Below, piece after piece: positions 24,601-36,320 of a stretch of DNA of 64,000 bases; position 1 is the stretch's first letter; each line of letters begins with the position of its first letter. Position numbers and translations under genes: made by a program. Under the pieces are notes generated by a model that saw only the letters and a list, made by a program, of their open reading frames with translations, was not told the DNA's origin and searched no databases. This stretch comes from Kappaphycus alvarezii (lineage: Eukaryota > Rhodophyta > Florideophyceae > Gigartinales > Solieriaceae): the NCBI GenBank assembly GCA_002205965.3, contig NADL03000023.1, forward strand, positions 620,001 to 684,000. The letters run 5' to 3'.

Positions 24601-27600
24601 CATCCCGCTTTACCACTTCTTCCAAGCAAAACATATTTAGCACACTATATTCCTCCCAAAGTGTTATTTTAACTCCTCATAGTCAACTGTACAGGTTACA
24701 TTGTCCTGTCTCACTATCTCTCCTCACCAAACGTTTTTGTGTCAGCTAATCCATAACAACGCTCACAACCCAATACATCTGCTCGCTACCTCCGATTTTT
24801 AAGTGCTCAGTCCTCGCATTTTTCTACACTCTTGGTCACAGATTTCGGTGTCATATTCGTTATTATCCCTGAGTCTAAGCCATCACTGACAGATTTCGGC
24901 TCTTATGAAATATTCTTAGTCTTCTGTAATTTGGGGTCTGACATCGCCGCCATTGACTTCATATATTTTGATATTCCAGCACAATTTTTGCTACTGAATC
25001 CTTTTTGTTCGTAGAACTGCTCTGTTATTCGTCTTGTAGATCTTGAATCATTTTTGAAACGCAAGTTCACAGGAATCCCAACTCGAGTACCAATTGCAGT
25101 AAACTAACCCCATCTACATAGCCGAGCCCGACCTACTGTAACATTGACGCTTGACAAAAAAACACTTAACATTTCTACAATTTGGCCCAACCGTAAAGTT
25201 ATTTCTTACATGCAATCAGGAAGGCGGTTGAATACGCATCCAACAGTTAACAAATTTACTATTACTGCGTCCTTTTTCTATACCTGCCGGTAGAGCTGAG
25301 TACAGTAAATACTGTATCTCAAGTTAAAAATATTACCTGTGCGGTGCCCCTCCAGACCGTTTTAATTTCGGACAGTTAACACAAAAACCCTAAAAGTAAC
25401 GCAAAAATAGCCAGCTCACCTCAAACTTAACTCTACATGAAAGTATGTACTGCTTTCGTCCGCATTTGAACAAAAATCGTCGTAAAGTACAAATGAAACT
25501 CGTCTACTAACAGCTTCCTCAAAATGCCCCGGGCAGTATCAAATCAGTGCTCATTTGTTCTCCTCCCTTGCACAATGAATAAAGGATCAATCATTAAACC
25601 ATTGTAAAAAAAAAAACAACAGCTCAACGAGTTGATAGGCCCCTCGATGCTGTTGCCCGTTTTTTGCCCTCCTGCCAAATATCTGCCGCAGCAAAAACCT
25701 TCCCCTTCGCGCCAGTGTTCCCTAAACTGCTGCTTGCCCTTGACCAAATGCGACTGGGGTTTACAAGGACACTGGCCCTTCGATTTCCGGATGTATACGA
25801 AAAAAAGCGATCGACATGCTCGTAATTCTCTTCATTTAGTTTGGGCATTTTTTGCTCGCCTAAGCTCGGAATGTCAGTTCGCATTGTAGTATGAGATAGG
25901 CCCGCATTGTTTTCTGGCAATGAACACCGTCTTTTAAACCAGTATGACCATTCGAATTAATCTTTGCAATCATACACCGAAGTGAGTCATACCCTAGGGA
26001 AGCTCAAGAATCGCACCAAAAAAAGGCGCTGGACAATTCCATGCTCTTCTTTTGCTATCAACACAGTTATTCTTCCCGCTAAACGCTTTCCTCCGAGAAT
26101 CATTTGGAAACATTATTCATGTCCCTCGTCCAAGCACTGCTTCATTTATCCAACGACACTTTTGCTGGCAGATGAAATGCCCGCTATAACTCTGATATAA
26201 ATCTACTTTCAACATTTAGTAGTCATCTTGATCTTGTTTCGTAATAATGAAAGCGCATTTTCACGAAATTTCAGTCCATCTGAGTGTTTGACGCTACCCT
26301 TTGCTTTAATTGCACTCTGCATCCTCATGGATTGAGGCATCGTTCACTAGGTCCGTGCATAATTAGTGTTTGTACACGCGGACCGAGATTTACCCAATTG
26401 GTTTATTTCAATGACATTTCAGGGGGAATGTTGTGTAGGAAAGGCGTAAGATTGCTTGGACTGTTCGTTTTTGGCAGATGCACACGGCTTTTATCCTGAA
26501 ATTTTCCTGCTGTCCTGAATTTAGCCGGTCTGTATGGGTACATTGACTGGTCCTACTATTCCGCTAGGACCTAATCGGATGTTACACGTCGGTCACGGCA
26601 TTGGGGTTGCGGGAAGAATGGACATAAGAATGGAAGATCACATGACACTGCTGTGGCGCTGGTAGATACCTCTTCACACCATCTGAGGTGTGGTACCGCC
26701 GAGCTATGAGTTTCACCTCTCTCTGAAGCAACATTTAGTGTGAATGCACACTGATATGTAGGGGAGTGGGGGTTGTTAACTGTGGAAGTTCGGAGCGCTG
26801 AGAAACAGGGGAGTCTGTGAAAATAAGCTTTGTAAAAAAGAAGATACCATGCATCTTCATTCTGTCTATAAATTTGTGGGGAAACCAGACAACAAACAGG
26901 CCGCACTCTAGAGGAGACCACTATTGCGGCGTGCCGTTGCCAAAAGAGGTGATCTCGCCTTTAAAAAATGCTCCATGTCCCTATTTTCGATAGCAGCTTC
27001 TGCCTTGAATTTCAAAGTATACAAAAAAAGAAGAGTGGCGCTTGAGAGCGACTCTGAAAAAAAAAGATTTTTGCTTCTAAGGTTTGGTTTTGAGTTGATA
27101 AAATTTTGAGTTTATTCTTTCCTTTTACCAACCCGTGCGGGGTCGCCCATTATTAATACACAACTCCGGCCCAATTCTCTAGTTCTAGCATGCTCGGTAG
27201 TTTTTATCTACTTACAACAAAATCACAGAAATAAAATCACAGAAATCTCTCTATAATATCTATAAATATCTACACTAGTAAATATCTATGTACCTAGTGG
27301 ACTACAAAGACCTGACGTAAAATACACATCCCAATAAATTTTTACGGTATATATAGGGAAGAATGGAATCCTTCAGAGGAGGACTGGAGGTCAAACTTTA
27401 CGTAAGAACAGCGCTCAAGCGTACTTCTGATAGGAAACGTGCACTTGCGTGTGCTTATCTTTTTCAACACCTGCCAGCCCCGAGAACGGAAAAAGATTCC
27501 CGATGCCATCCTCCCAGAGTGAAGATTGGAATAAGGAGGAGCCTGGCCCTCTCGGCGATGCAGAAATGAAACCTCTTTATCTCTGTGCTTGTCTGAAATG

Positions 27601-27655
27601 GCGGAAAGGGCTAATGAGAGCGTTGAAGTTTGGAATCCTGCAATTGAAAGTGACT
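21674..27655. other. No gene recognised
   Basis: About 6 kb of mostly AT-rich sequence. The stretch 22200-22640 is GC-richer and holds overlapping ORFs (22280-22519 and 22456-22641, +) of no known family. Around 24440-24640 (-) a lysine/glutamate-rich, coiled-coil-like ORF of 66 codons occurs. A 14-bp direct repeat (AAAATCACAGAAAT, twice) lies at 27219-27246. Nothing here can be named. Confidence 0.4.
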
Positions 27656-27660
27656 AGTGG
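27656..27660. repeat. Target-site duplication of copia 3 (left copy)
   Basis: AGTGG directly before the TG of the 5' LTR; the same five bases follow the 3' LTR at 33127-33131. This is the five-base duplication made by copia integrases. Confidence 0.85.
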
Positions 27661-27915
27661 TGTTACGTGGCATGGATAATCCATTACACAGTACGCACTC
27701 AACTCTCATATTCAGAGAGAGTCCATGTAATAATTACTGTTGATTTTGATGTGAAGCAAGGAGAATCATATTTACTGTTTCCTGAATCTGTTCTGAGTCT
27801 GGCGATAGTATTTATTGTTTATGATTTGCTATGAATCTAGACTTGAAGAGAAGGTAACTAACTTCCCGCACAGAAATTTGTCTGTGAACATTCATCTCTA
27901 ACCTTGCTCGTATCA
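27661..27915 (+). repeat. 5' LTR of copia 3
   Basis: Begins TGTTAC and ends TATCA, 255 bp. It is 11 bases longer than the 3' copy because of an indel at about 27888-27902. Confidence 0.9.
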
Positions 27916-28794
27916 AGTTATGGACCCAGAACGGCTGCCGTTCTGCTTTCTTGTCGTGCAAGATCGTAATTTCGGTGTACAGCGGTGTAGCTGTTTGGCG
28001 TTTTCGACTTTGAACACGTCAGTAGATTTCGTATTAATATGGACCCTTAAAGAGACCACACACCAGGTAGTTTGGATTTTAGAAGCAAAGCTTCTTCGGG
28101 AGACCAGTCTAGGAGTTCTAGACAGCTAATAGGGTTAGCAGAGTAGGGCGACTGTAGGTCGTGCTCGGAAGGTAAGAGGATGCTCTACAGGCCTCCGGGA
28201 ATTCCTCCGGGGTTAAAAAGGATGAGAAAAGTGGTTAAAAGAAAGGAAAATAAAAGGAGAAAAGGAAAAATGTGGGTAAAGTAAAGGGTAGCGCCGACTC
28301 CTCCGGTCGTACGCTGGATAGATCTAGATATAGTGAGCGCGTGCAGCGCTAGGCTTGCCGGTCACTAGCTAGGAATCCTAGTTGGCTTCAAACTTCCGGA
28401 CTACTCCGGTCACGGAAGTATAAAGGTAGACTCTTTGGATCGGGGCGGGGTTTGTTTTGGTTTACTGTGGGCAGCCAAGGCCGGCAAACCTAAGTAGTAG
28501 AAGTACCACTTACTGTGGCACTGTCAGCTAATTAGTCCTACTGTAATTACTAAAATAAAGGGATAATTAAAGGAAAAAGAAGTAGTTGCCAGCGACCTTA
28601 CACGTGGCCTTAAGCGTGGTAATTACACGTGGAACTGGACAGGGCAGCCTGTCCATGCTGTGGTACATACAGTATGCGCGCGAAAAGTAAGGGCCAGGTT
28701 CCCACGGGTTTGAGTCTCTGAAGATACCATCGACGCGAGTCGACACAAGATTGAGAAACTAACTCCTGATACCTATCGATGTTGGTCGAGGAAA

Positions 28795-30202
28795 ATGAAT
28801 TTTGTTTTGAAAATCAATGGCACGTGTAAATTTGTGTCAGGAGATGGCAAAGAACAGCCAAGTGATGTGCACGGTTCAAAGTATGAACAGCATAGGGATT
28901 TAGCCCTAGCTGACATACTACTCTTTGCAAGTGACGATTTTAGTGCGTTATTAATCGATATTGAAACCCCCAAAGAGGTCTGGGATGCTCTTAAGGCCCA
29001 ATTTGATGCTGCTTCAAGTGCAGCAATTGAATATTTACATCGAAGAGTACCAGGGGATCAGGATGGAGCCTAGTGAGAGCATTATGCATAATTTTAATCG
29101 CTTTGTCCAACTGCAGAACAAACTTAATGGTATCAGTAGTCCAGTTGAAAATGCAAAGAAGGTTCGAGCTCAATCCGGGGGTCTGAGAGATAAGTTTGAC
29201 ACAGTGCCAGGCTTAATCAGAGAGCTAAAGAAGGAACGATCAGATGCAAAAGTAATGTTGGTGACCAAAGAAATCCAACTGAAGCGCAATCATGGTGTTG
29301 ATTCCTCTGATGAAACTGCTCTAGTTGCTCGCGGAATGAAAGGGAATAAGAAATGTACCCCTTATGGCAGAAATGGGCACGTGAAACAAGACTGTTTCGG
29401 CAATCCTGAGAGTGCCAAATACAAGCCCGATGGTCTTCATGAAGGGTTGAATAAGTCTAAGAACAGAGGTACTAAGTACAATTGCGGTCAACACAATAAG
29501 AACCGGGATGATGACTCAAAGGAGAGTGAGCAAGTCGGTAAGGGTTATGCCACGTTCCTTGCCTGCCTACCTCCACACTCTGCAGATGAATCTGATCACA
29601 GAGAGAGAGTAGGAGATGGATATGCTTCCCTCCTTGCCAAATGTTTGTCTACGTCTAGTGATGCACTCGGTGACATCAAGGACAAATGGTTTATTGATTC
29701 AGGTACATCAGCTAATATGTGTAACAACTGTGATATATTCGTTGACCTGAATGAATCAGATGACTCTAATACAGCATCTGTGGTAGACGGAAACCAGACA
29801 GAAGTGAATGGAATTGGTGTTGTGCGTGGACATGCTTACTTTGATGAGAAGGAGGTTCCAGTAGAGATGAAGGATGCACTATTCATAGAAGGACTGATGT
29901 GCAACTTGATATCAGCATCTCGACTAAGACGCATTGGATGTAGGTTAACGTTTGATACTGATGACTTTGGGGAATGTATTTGCCTGGTGACACACAAACA
30001 GTCAAAATCTATTGTTTTGAATGGTTACGAACGAGAGGACGGCCTTTATGAGATAGAGACCAGACTGGAAAAGGTAGCAAGGCCCAAGTCAATGGCTACA
30101 GTCAGTGCACTATGGGTTGCAGGCAACAAAGCATCTGGCATGGACGACTTGATCACATCAGTAATAGTTACATCCAGAGGACAATTCCTTTGGTGGATGT
30201 AG
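28795..30202 (+). pseudogene. Copia 3 gag and protease
   Basis: Gag begins at ATG 28795 and runs in one frame to about 29040. It then continues in another frame with RMEPSESIMHNFNRFVQLQ, the usual helical gag region. A zinc-knuckle remnant KCTPYGRNGHVKQDCF lies near 29350 (the second cysteine is Tyr/Gly-shifted), and a second weak one (YNCGQHNKN) near 29480. The protease active site WFIDSGTSANMC is intact near 29690-29720, and the following LFIEGLMCNLISASRL block fits copia proteases. The single frame change at about 29000-29070 separates the gag head from the rest. Confidence 0.8.
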
Positions 30203-31002
30203 TTGACATTAAGGACTGTAAACATCTGCGTCCTTGTGGTCCATGTATGAAAATTAATTCAACCAGGGAGGCACATAAGGAAGTTAACGACAGATCTCCG
30301 GGGCCTCTTGATCTGGTACAAGTTGATATTGTCGGGCCGTTCCGACACAAATCTCTCGGTAGTTCAAGTTATTTTATTCCAGTATATGACAATTCGAGTT
30401 CGTTATCGATTGTAAGATTCCTGAAGAAGAAAGATGATTAATTTGATGCGGTTAAGGAGATGGTAACAGAGTTGAAGACATGTTTCAAATCCAAAGTGAA
30501 GAAGATATTTGATCGTAGACTCCGTTCTGACAATGGTGGTGAACTCTTGTCAAAAAGTTTCAAATAGTGGCTCAAGGAGAAGGGAACTATCCACGAGCTA
30601 CCTACGCCCCATTCTCCGGAGTCGAACGGAAAATCGGAGACACTCAGCAGAAATCTCATGGACCATGGGAGGACAATGATGCAGGATATTGAAGACGTAA
30701 GTGTCCATCAAAAGCTATGGGCAGAGGCCATTACCATTACTAATTATATCCGAAACAGGGTGTACTCGAGCGCTTGCAATGTAGTGGGAAAGACTCCATT
30801 TGAAGTAATTATGGGATGTCGAACGAATCTCAAGCATATCCGTAAGTTTGGAGCTTTAACTTACGTTCACGTCCAGAAGCAAAAACGGAAGTCTGAAATG
30901 GACAACCGTGCGAATGTTGGATACTTGGTTGGCTTTGTAAAAGGTAACAGCTACGAAATATATCTACCTGATGAAGAAATCTTTTTCATTTCTCGGATGT
31001 AA
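30112..31002 (+). pseudogene. Copia 3 integrase
   Basis: The zinc head WHGRLDHISN ... CGPC precedes a core with all three catalytic acids: VQVDIVGPF, LRSDNGGEL and GKSETLSRN. Stops interrupt it at 30439-30441 and about 30567. The text then runs to GKTPFEVIMGCRTNLKHIRKFGA and VGYLVGFVKG, the normal copia integrase C-terminus. The core residues are conserved, so it was probably active until fairly recently. Integrase inserts the cDNA and makes the five-base duplication seen at the ends. Confidence 0.85.
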
Positions 31003-31034
31003 CCTTCGATGAGAGTGGAGCTATAGTTCCCAAA

Positions 31035-32873
31035 TTGGAAAATATTGACAAACAACATGATGATTTGGACTGCAGTGAGGGCTATGGGAGCACCTCGGAA
31101 CCCTCAGACACTGATGACAGGTCTGATATTCATGAGGGGGAGCATGAAATAGGATCAGTTGAACATGTACCTTTATCCCCAGATGCCAGTGCTGAGCACG
31201 TAAATCAGACAAAATCGGGGAGAACAAGTAAGAAGCCTGAGAGTTACGGTGACTTTGCCAATATTTTCCACAGTGTCAGGATGGGAAATGAAGATGAATC
31301 TGTTCCCAGCTCCTACCAGGATGCTGTCAATTTCACGAAAGCGTCTGAATGGAAAGATGCCATGGACTCAGAAATCAGAAAGATTGGATCCACTGACACG
31401 TGTCCATTGGTCCCTCCACCACATGGTGTTAAACCAGTAGGTAATAAATGGATTTATGATAACAAAACTGATACAAAAGGGGAGATAATGCGTAGAAGTG
31501 CTCGTCTCTTTGCAAAATGGTTTACGCAGAGCTATGTTATTGATTATCATGACAGATTTTCCCCGGTAGCCACTTACACAGCGCTCCGTTACCTATTGTC
31601 TTTAATTGCAACGGAAGAATCGAATTATATGCAGCTCTATGTCAAGTATGCATTCTTTAATGGAAAATTAGAAGAGAAATTTTACACCAAGCAAAGAGAA
31701 GGTTTCTTTAATATTTCAACGCCAGATTGGGTTTAACGTTTGCACAATGCTTTGCGCGGACTCAAACAAGCATCTGGAGCTGTAGGAGTGTATTCCATGC
31801 TATCCTGATTGAACTTGGCTTCACGCAATCTACTTTTGATCCTTGCCTATACATCTGTGTTAGAGATGGAAACCGGACATATATTCTTGTTTACGTCGAT
31901 GGCCTGCTATTGGCGGGTACCTGTATTGTGTTACTCAGAGATATTGTGAAGGGAATACCGAAGAAGGTGAACTGTCGACTTGAGAAAGAAATAACTAAGT
32001 TCCTTTCTACTGTCATTGATCGACAAACGCTAGCAGGTACAATCAAGATTTCAAGTCAGTGCATTATCAAGCAGATGTTGTACATATTTGGTATGAAGAT
32101 TGTAAGCCTAAAAGCGCCCCATTGCATCCTGAGACTGAATTTTTTGTCCAAAGGACAAGGAGGGAGTGAGAACGAAATCTAGCCGTATATGCCATACAAG
32201 CAGCTTATTAGTAATTTGTTGCACTTGGTCAGCACTAATAGGCCTGATATCGCATTTTGTTCTCAAATTTTCTGCATATGCAGCACCCATTTCGTAAACA
32301 TTGGAGTGCTACCAAGTATGTGCTTCGGTATCTAAGTGGTACCAAAGACTATGGTATAGTGTTCGATAAGAATGGAACGAAATTGAAAGACTATTCGGAC
32401 TCCAATTTTGCTGCCCCCGTAGATGACAGGAAGTCTACCAATGGATACGTTTTCCTAAATTCAGGGGGAGCTGTGTCCTGGCGCAGCAAAAGCAAGATGT
32501 TATCGCCCATTCGTCAACGCAAGCTGAGTTTATCTCACTTAGTTATGCTGTCAGGGAGTCACTGTGGTTGAGCAGACTCAAGTCCGAGATGCAGGGTGAG
32601 ATGGACTCTAACAATATCCAAATTGTTGTTTGTTCGGACAACCATGGGGTTATCAGTGTGGCCTCAATTAATGTTGTGAATGAAAGGTCCAAACATATCG
32701 ATGTTAAGTTTCTTTTTCTACGTGAGCATGTCAAGAAAGGCTCAGTCCAGTTGCAGTATGTCGAAACTGCGAAGATGGTAGCTGATGTAATAACGAAAAT
32801 ACTTGGAGTCAGAAACATAACTTCGTTCGAGCCGACATGGGAGTTTCTAGTTATGGAGACGAGAGTTGATCTC
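31035..32873 (+). pseudogene. Copia 3 reverse transcriptase and RNase H
   Basis: RVT_2 starts with SYQDAVNFTKASEWKDAMDSEI and GNKWIYDNKTD, then RFSPVATYTALRYLL. A frame change at about 31730 leads into LVYVDGLLLAG, where the catalytic YVDD has become YVDG. RNase H follows with DYSDSNFAAPVDDRKSTNGYVF and SSTQAEFISLSYAVRE. The tail HIDVKFLFLREHV and VADVITK is typical of copia. Several frame changes are needed to join the parts, and loss of the second YVDD aspartate alone would disable the polymerase. Confidence 0.85.
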
Positions 32874-32882
32874 AAGGGGGAG
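32874..32882 (+). other. Polypurine tract of copia 3
   Basis: AAGGGGGAG ends immediately before the 3' LTR. It is the usual primer site for plus-strand DNA synthesis. Confidence 0.8.
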
Positions 32883-33126
32883 TGCTATGTGGTATGGGTA
32901 ATCCATTACACAGTACGCACTGAACTCTCATATTCAGAGAGAGTCCACGTAATAATTACTGTTGATTTTGATGTGAAGCAAGGGGAATCATATTTACTGT
33001 TTCCTGAATCTGTTCTGAGTCTGACGATAGCATTTATTGCTTATGATTTGCTATGAAACTAGAATTGAAGAGAAGTTAACTAACTTCCCGCACAGAAATT
33101 TGTCTGTGAACATTTTGCTCGTATCA
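32883..33126 (+). repeat. 3' LTR of copia 3
   Basis: Begins TGCTATG and ends TATCA; followed by the AGTGG duplication at 33127-33131. Confidence 0.9.
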
Positions 33127-33756
33127 AGTGGGTTGACGAACGTGACGTCGAAAGTCCATGCCACCTGTAGCTCCTGTTGGTTGGATGTCGGGCGTTTTCC
33201 AGTGGAATGTTGCAGTTGCTCTACAAAGTTGACCGGGTACCAGCCAGCATATCTGCAGCAATAAAAGTTCCCCCTGTGTTCCCCCTTTTCTGTAATACCT
33301 GTCTTGGTTTTTCTTCGCGTGAGCCAAGAACCTGGAAAAACACCAGTGCAGGTAGCGCTCCGTAATGAACTTGTAAACGATGGCCCCCATGAGCATGCAT
33401 CCCAAGGTAATGTAGCGCAACGGACTGGCGATGAGATCCTTAACCCACACGCGGTAGATTGTACAAAGCAGACAGCACAGAGACCCTTTGCTTTTAAGAA
33501 GCTGCCGCATTGAACGAAACTGCTGGATTCTAACCTCCACGAAACAGAGAGTGTTAGAATTTATTACTTGTAACCGAGGACGAGTCGCATCAGTCCCTAC
33601 TGTGGATGCAGGTATAATCGCTTCTGTAGAGTGTAGACGGCTGTGATAGTGTATTGACATTCTTACTGCGATCCAGTGGGTCCCAATGAGTAGTATGCCC
33701 AATCTGCCTCTTGCGTACAGAACTGTTTTGTTACACTGTTTCAAAGGGTACTCCAT
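33124..33756 (-). pseudogene. Unknown ORF cut by copia 3
   Basis: A 210-codon minus-strand ORF with no recognised domain. One segment around residues 119-137 (YITLGCMLMGAIVYKFI) could span a membrane, and the text after it is basic (AHAKKNQDRYYRKGG). Its stop codon TGA (33124-33126) is the last three bases of the copia 3 LTR, so the reading frame was cut by the insertion. Across the empty site the frame would run 14 more codons to a TAG at 27611-27613. Whether it was ever a real gene is uncertain; no homologue is recognised. Confidence 0.35.
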
Positions 33757-33959
33757 CGGCAGGAGTGAATAAGAAATAGTTGGAAGAAGCTCCGCGAGTT
33801 AGTGAGCTCCGATTTAAATTAGTATGGCGTGAGCCATACAGGAATTAGCCCAGACGCAATTTTGAGGTTCAAATCACCTATTGGTTAACGTTAGAGCAAC
33901 CAACCAGCCTCGTATATCGCCTGAACAGGAAAGCACAAAAAACCGGGAGGAGGAAAAAA

Positions 33960-34382
33960 ATGAAGAGTAGGAATGTACTAGTCAAGAGGAGCTTAAGGTC
34001 GTTGAATACATGTGCTACTCAAAGAGGCCTCGGATATGGGATTGCAAAGACTAGGAAAGCGCTGGAAGTATACCGAACGGTCTGCTATAGAGGCAGGTTT
34101 CAATACTCTAGACCATCATTTAAGAGACTACTCCCACCAAGTACATCCCCTCCCCGCTGTTTGGTCACCCTTGCCGAATATGTGAAGAGTCATGAGCATT
34201 GGAGGCCACATTGTGCTGTGCTGTACTGTTCTCCACTCTTTCCCATGTGTAGCGAATATTCAGTTGGGCCGCTGACGAAGAGCCGCCGAGGACTTCATAC
34301 AAAGAGTGTAGTTTTACTGGTAGAAATAATCAAAAAACCAGGACACACCGACGTCGGTGGTTCTGACCTAGGAGCTTCTTGA
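33960..34382 (+). CDS. Hypothetical ORF (weak)
   Basis: A 140-codon plus-strand ORF starting after an A-rich, ATG-proximal context. The protein is basic (many Arg/Lys, opening MKSRNVLVKRSLRSL) with no domain, membrane segment or repeat that I recognise. It lies between the cut ORF and a retroelement tail and may be chance. Confidence 0.2.
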   Translation: MKSRNVLVKRSLRSLNTCATQRGLGYGIAKTRKALEVYRTVCYRGRFQYSRPSFKRLLPPSTSPPRCLVTLAEYVKSHEHWRPHCAVLYCSPLFPMCSEYSVGPLTKSRRGLHTKSVVLLVEIIKKPGHTDVGGSDLGAS

Positions 34383-34479
34383 CAACCGAAAGCTGTAGCT
34401 TCTGAGCTCTTTATCTTGTTTTTGTTCTTGCGTCCTTGATTCCGCTAACAGGGTAGACAGGGTACCCTCTCATACTCAT

Positions 34480-34916
34480 TCGAAGCAATCCAGATTAGCA
34501 GTTGTCCAATGTGATCGTCTATTGAGCAATCCATTTTTTTGTGCATGTCGCTGCACGTGGCCGACATGGACTACCCGGCTAGGTCTCAGGTAGCAATATA
34601 CTGTCGAATGCTGCAGCGGACACCAGCCATATTGTTGCCATATAAAGTTACCACCATGGACTGCCGGGTTGAGACCCCGCTGCTGGTGCCAGTCCCGGAG
34701 CTGCGCCCAGCCGACATCTTGATACATCCACCTACTGCGCCCGTTGGCACTGTTCCCCGCCCAATCGCATGTGACATCACCGTCGTCTCGCACTTCAAGG
34801 ACGACGTCCGCATCAGGGCCACTCGCCATGCGGGCGGTGCTGCTGCCGTGGCGCATGGCAACAAGAGATCGATTTGGCACGCACACTGTCTCGTCGCCTC
34901 CCTCCCCCTCTGACAA
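34480..34916 (+). pseudogene. Non-LTR retroelement tail, copy A
   Basis: The plus-strand text ETPLLVPVPELRPADILIHPP, then RPIACDITVVSHFKDD, then AGGAAAVAHGNKR, resembles the conserved C-terminal end of non-LTR reverse-transcriptase proteins of protists and oomycetes (blocks like RPADILLP..., ALDVTVV.PL, A...A..K). A cysteine-bearing stretch before it (FLCMSLHVADMDY) may be the decayed zinc motif. The same blocks recur on the same strand at 51850-52500. The upstream reverse transcriptase is not seen here. Confidence 0.45.
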
Positions 34917-34949
34917 CCCACACCGGCCCCCAACTTCAATTCCAACACC

Positions 34950-36320
34950 TGGCTTTCGATTCCCTAGGGACGCCTTCCCCTGCTACTCCCCTATTCCTGG
35001 AGGGTATCCTCCGCGCATCACCGACAAATTGAACACGTCGATCACAATTATTCGCACGCGCGTACGTCGCATTAGTAACACGATATGGTCGTTTTTAGCG
35101 AACGCAATCATCGTCCGTACACCAGCGCAGGTGGGTGACGTAGTGTACCTGGTTAGCAGCTAGCTCTAGAAGAATGGTTGGTGCTGGACTGGACCTTTCA
35201 TAATCATCCCGCAAAGTTACCCTCAATGAGAAACGAGTTCGATGCATTCAGTACCTACAAAGGACTGAGGACTGCGCAAGGTCTAACTTTACGGCTAAAA
35301 CCTAACCGGATGTACCTCAAACCCAGATACAAAAACTTTAATCTAACAATTCAGTAGTCTTACTGACAGATAACTCGCGAACACAAATCACGGTCTCAGC
35401 ACTGACACGCACGGTACCGTATAAGATACCGTCCGTACCCTTCCAGTCACAATTCTCTCAAAGACTTCTATTGCCCAATCAAGCCCAAATAAGATGTGTC
35501 CAATCATAAGCTGCCAAATCAATCGTGATTTCACACATAGTACACTATATCCTTTAAAAGAATAATCTGAAGAAAGCCCGTCGTATTAATATTACTCTTA
35601 ATCTGAAACGCCTACAATCTCTCAACGCCTCGTACACACAGTGTCATTCCCGCAGCCCCTCCGCCATATTTTCCGAGAAGGCAAATTCCTCGCTTCCTCA
35701 CAGACTCTCCCTTTCGGTCCGACGGAAGACTCCTCATCCTTCGCTGGTTACTTCATTGGTTCTCCCGACACTCACTTTGCTCCTCACTTGCTCGTCCGGT
35801 TCAGGAGCGCACATCGACCCTCCTACACACACCCACCAACTCAGCCACCCGGGTATATCGCTCCATGTTCTCTCTCCTCCACGAAGCCCTCTTCCCGTAT
35901 GTTGCCCACTCCGATGCATGACCCCTGATGCTAGTTTGGAAACCAGCGACTGAGACGACACAGACTTCATTATCTGCTTGCAGTGAAGCAACGAAATATA
36001 CTTCTGTCACGGAACCCTGGCCCCTGCCCCCCCCCGTGTTCACAGCCCACGAAGGCTCTTTCCCGGGGTATTAAATAAAATGTTCGACCGATCAGACATC
36101 AAGTTCAGGAAGTAGGCCTAGATCCGAAGAGGCTTGTCTCTGCTTCCAATCTACAGATGTTGTCGCAATTGCGAATGCCATAAGAGATGTTACAAAATCA
36201 GATAAACCTGTTGTAGACTTGGATCAGTGTGCGTTACAACAGCAGGGCGATAACATTCATCCAATCCTCGCTCATTTTCCAATGCTCTTATCGCAAAGAA
36301 CTTAGTCGCACATTTCCATC
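34950..36320. other. No gene recognised; pyrimidine-rich part
   Basis: Includes a CT-rich stretch at about 35600-36050 with overlapping ORFs on both strands (35641-35928 + and 35734-35991 -) that look compositional rather than coding. Similar pyrimidine-rich DNA precedes the RRM gene at 46.8-47.5 kb. Confidence 0.35.

Larger units (their letters stand above)
27661..33126 (+). mobile_element. Ty1/copia LTR retrotransposon 3 (full-length, disabled)
   Basis: A complete element: 5' LTR (27661-27915), purine-rich leader, gag, protease, integrase, reverse transcriptase, RNase H, polypurine tract AAGGGGGAG (32874-32882) and 3' LTR (32883-33126), flanked by AGTGG duplications. By eye the LTRs differ by about 13 substitutions in some 244 aligned bases plus an 11-base indel, so the insertion is moderately old. 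Frame changes and at least two in-frame stops disable the polyprotein. It landed inside a minus-strand ORF (see 33124-33756). Confidence 0.92.

Noticed and set aside
33840-33910. Possible tRNA T-arm (GGTTCAAATC at about 33866)
   Set aside because: The T-stem pairs poorly, no anticodon arm or acceptor stem could be found around it, and no cloverleaf closes.
35641-36043. Overlapping ORFs on both strands in CT-rich DNA
   Set aside because: Low-complexity composition opens several frames at once; no motif supports coding.
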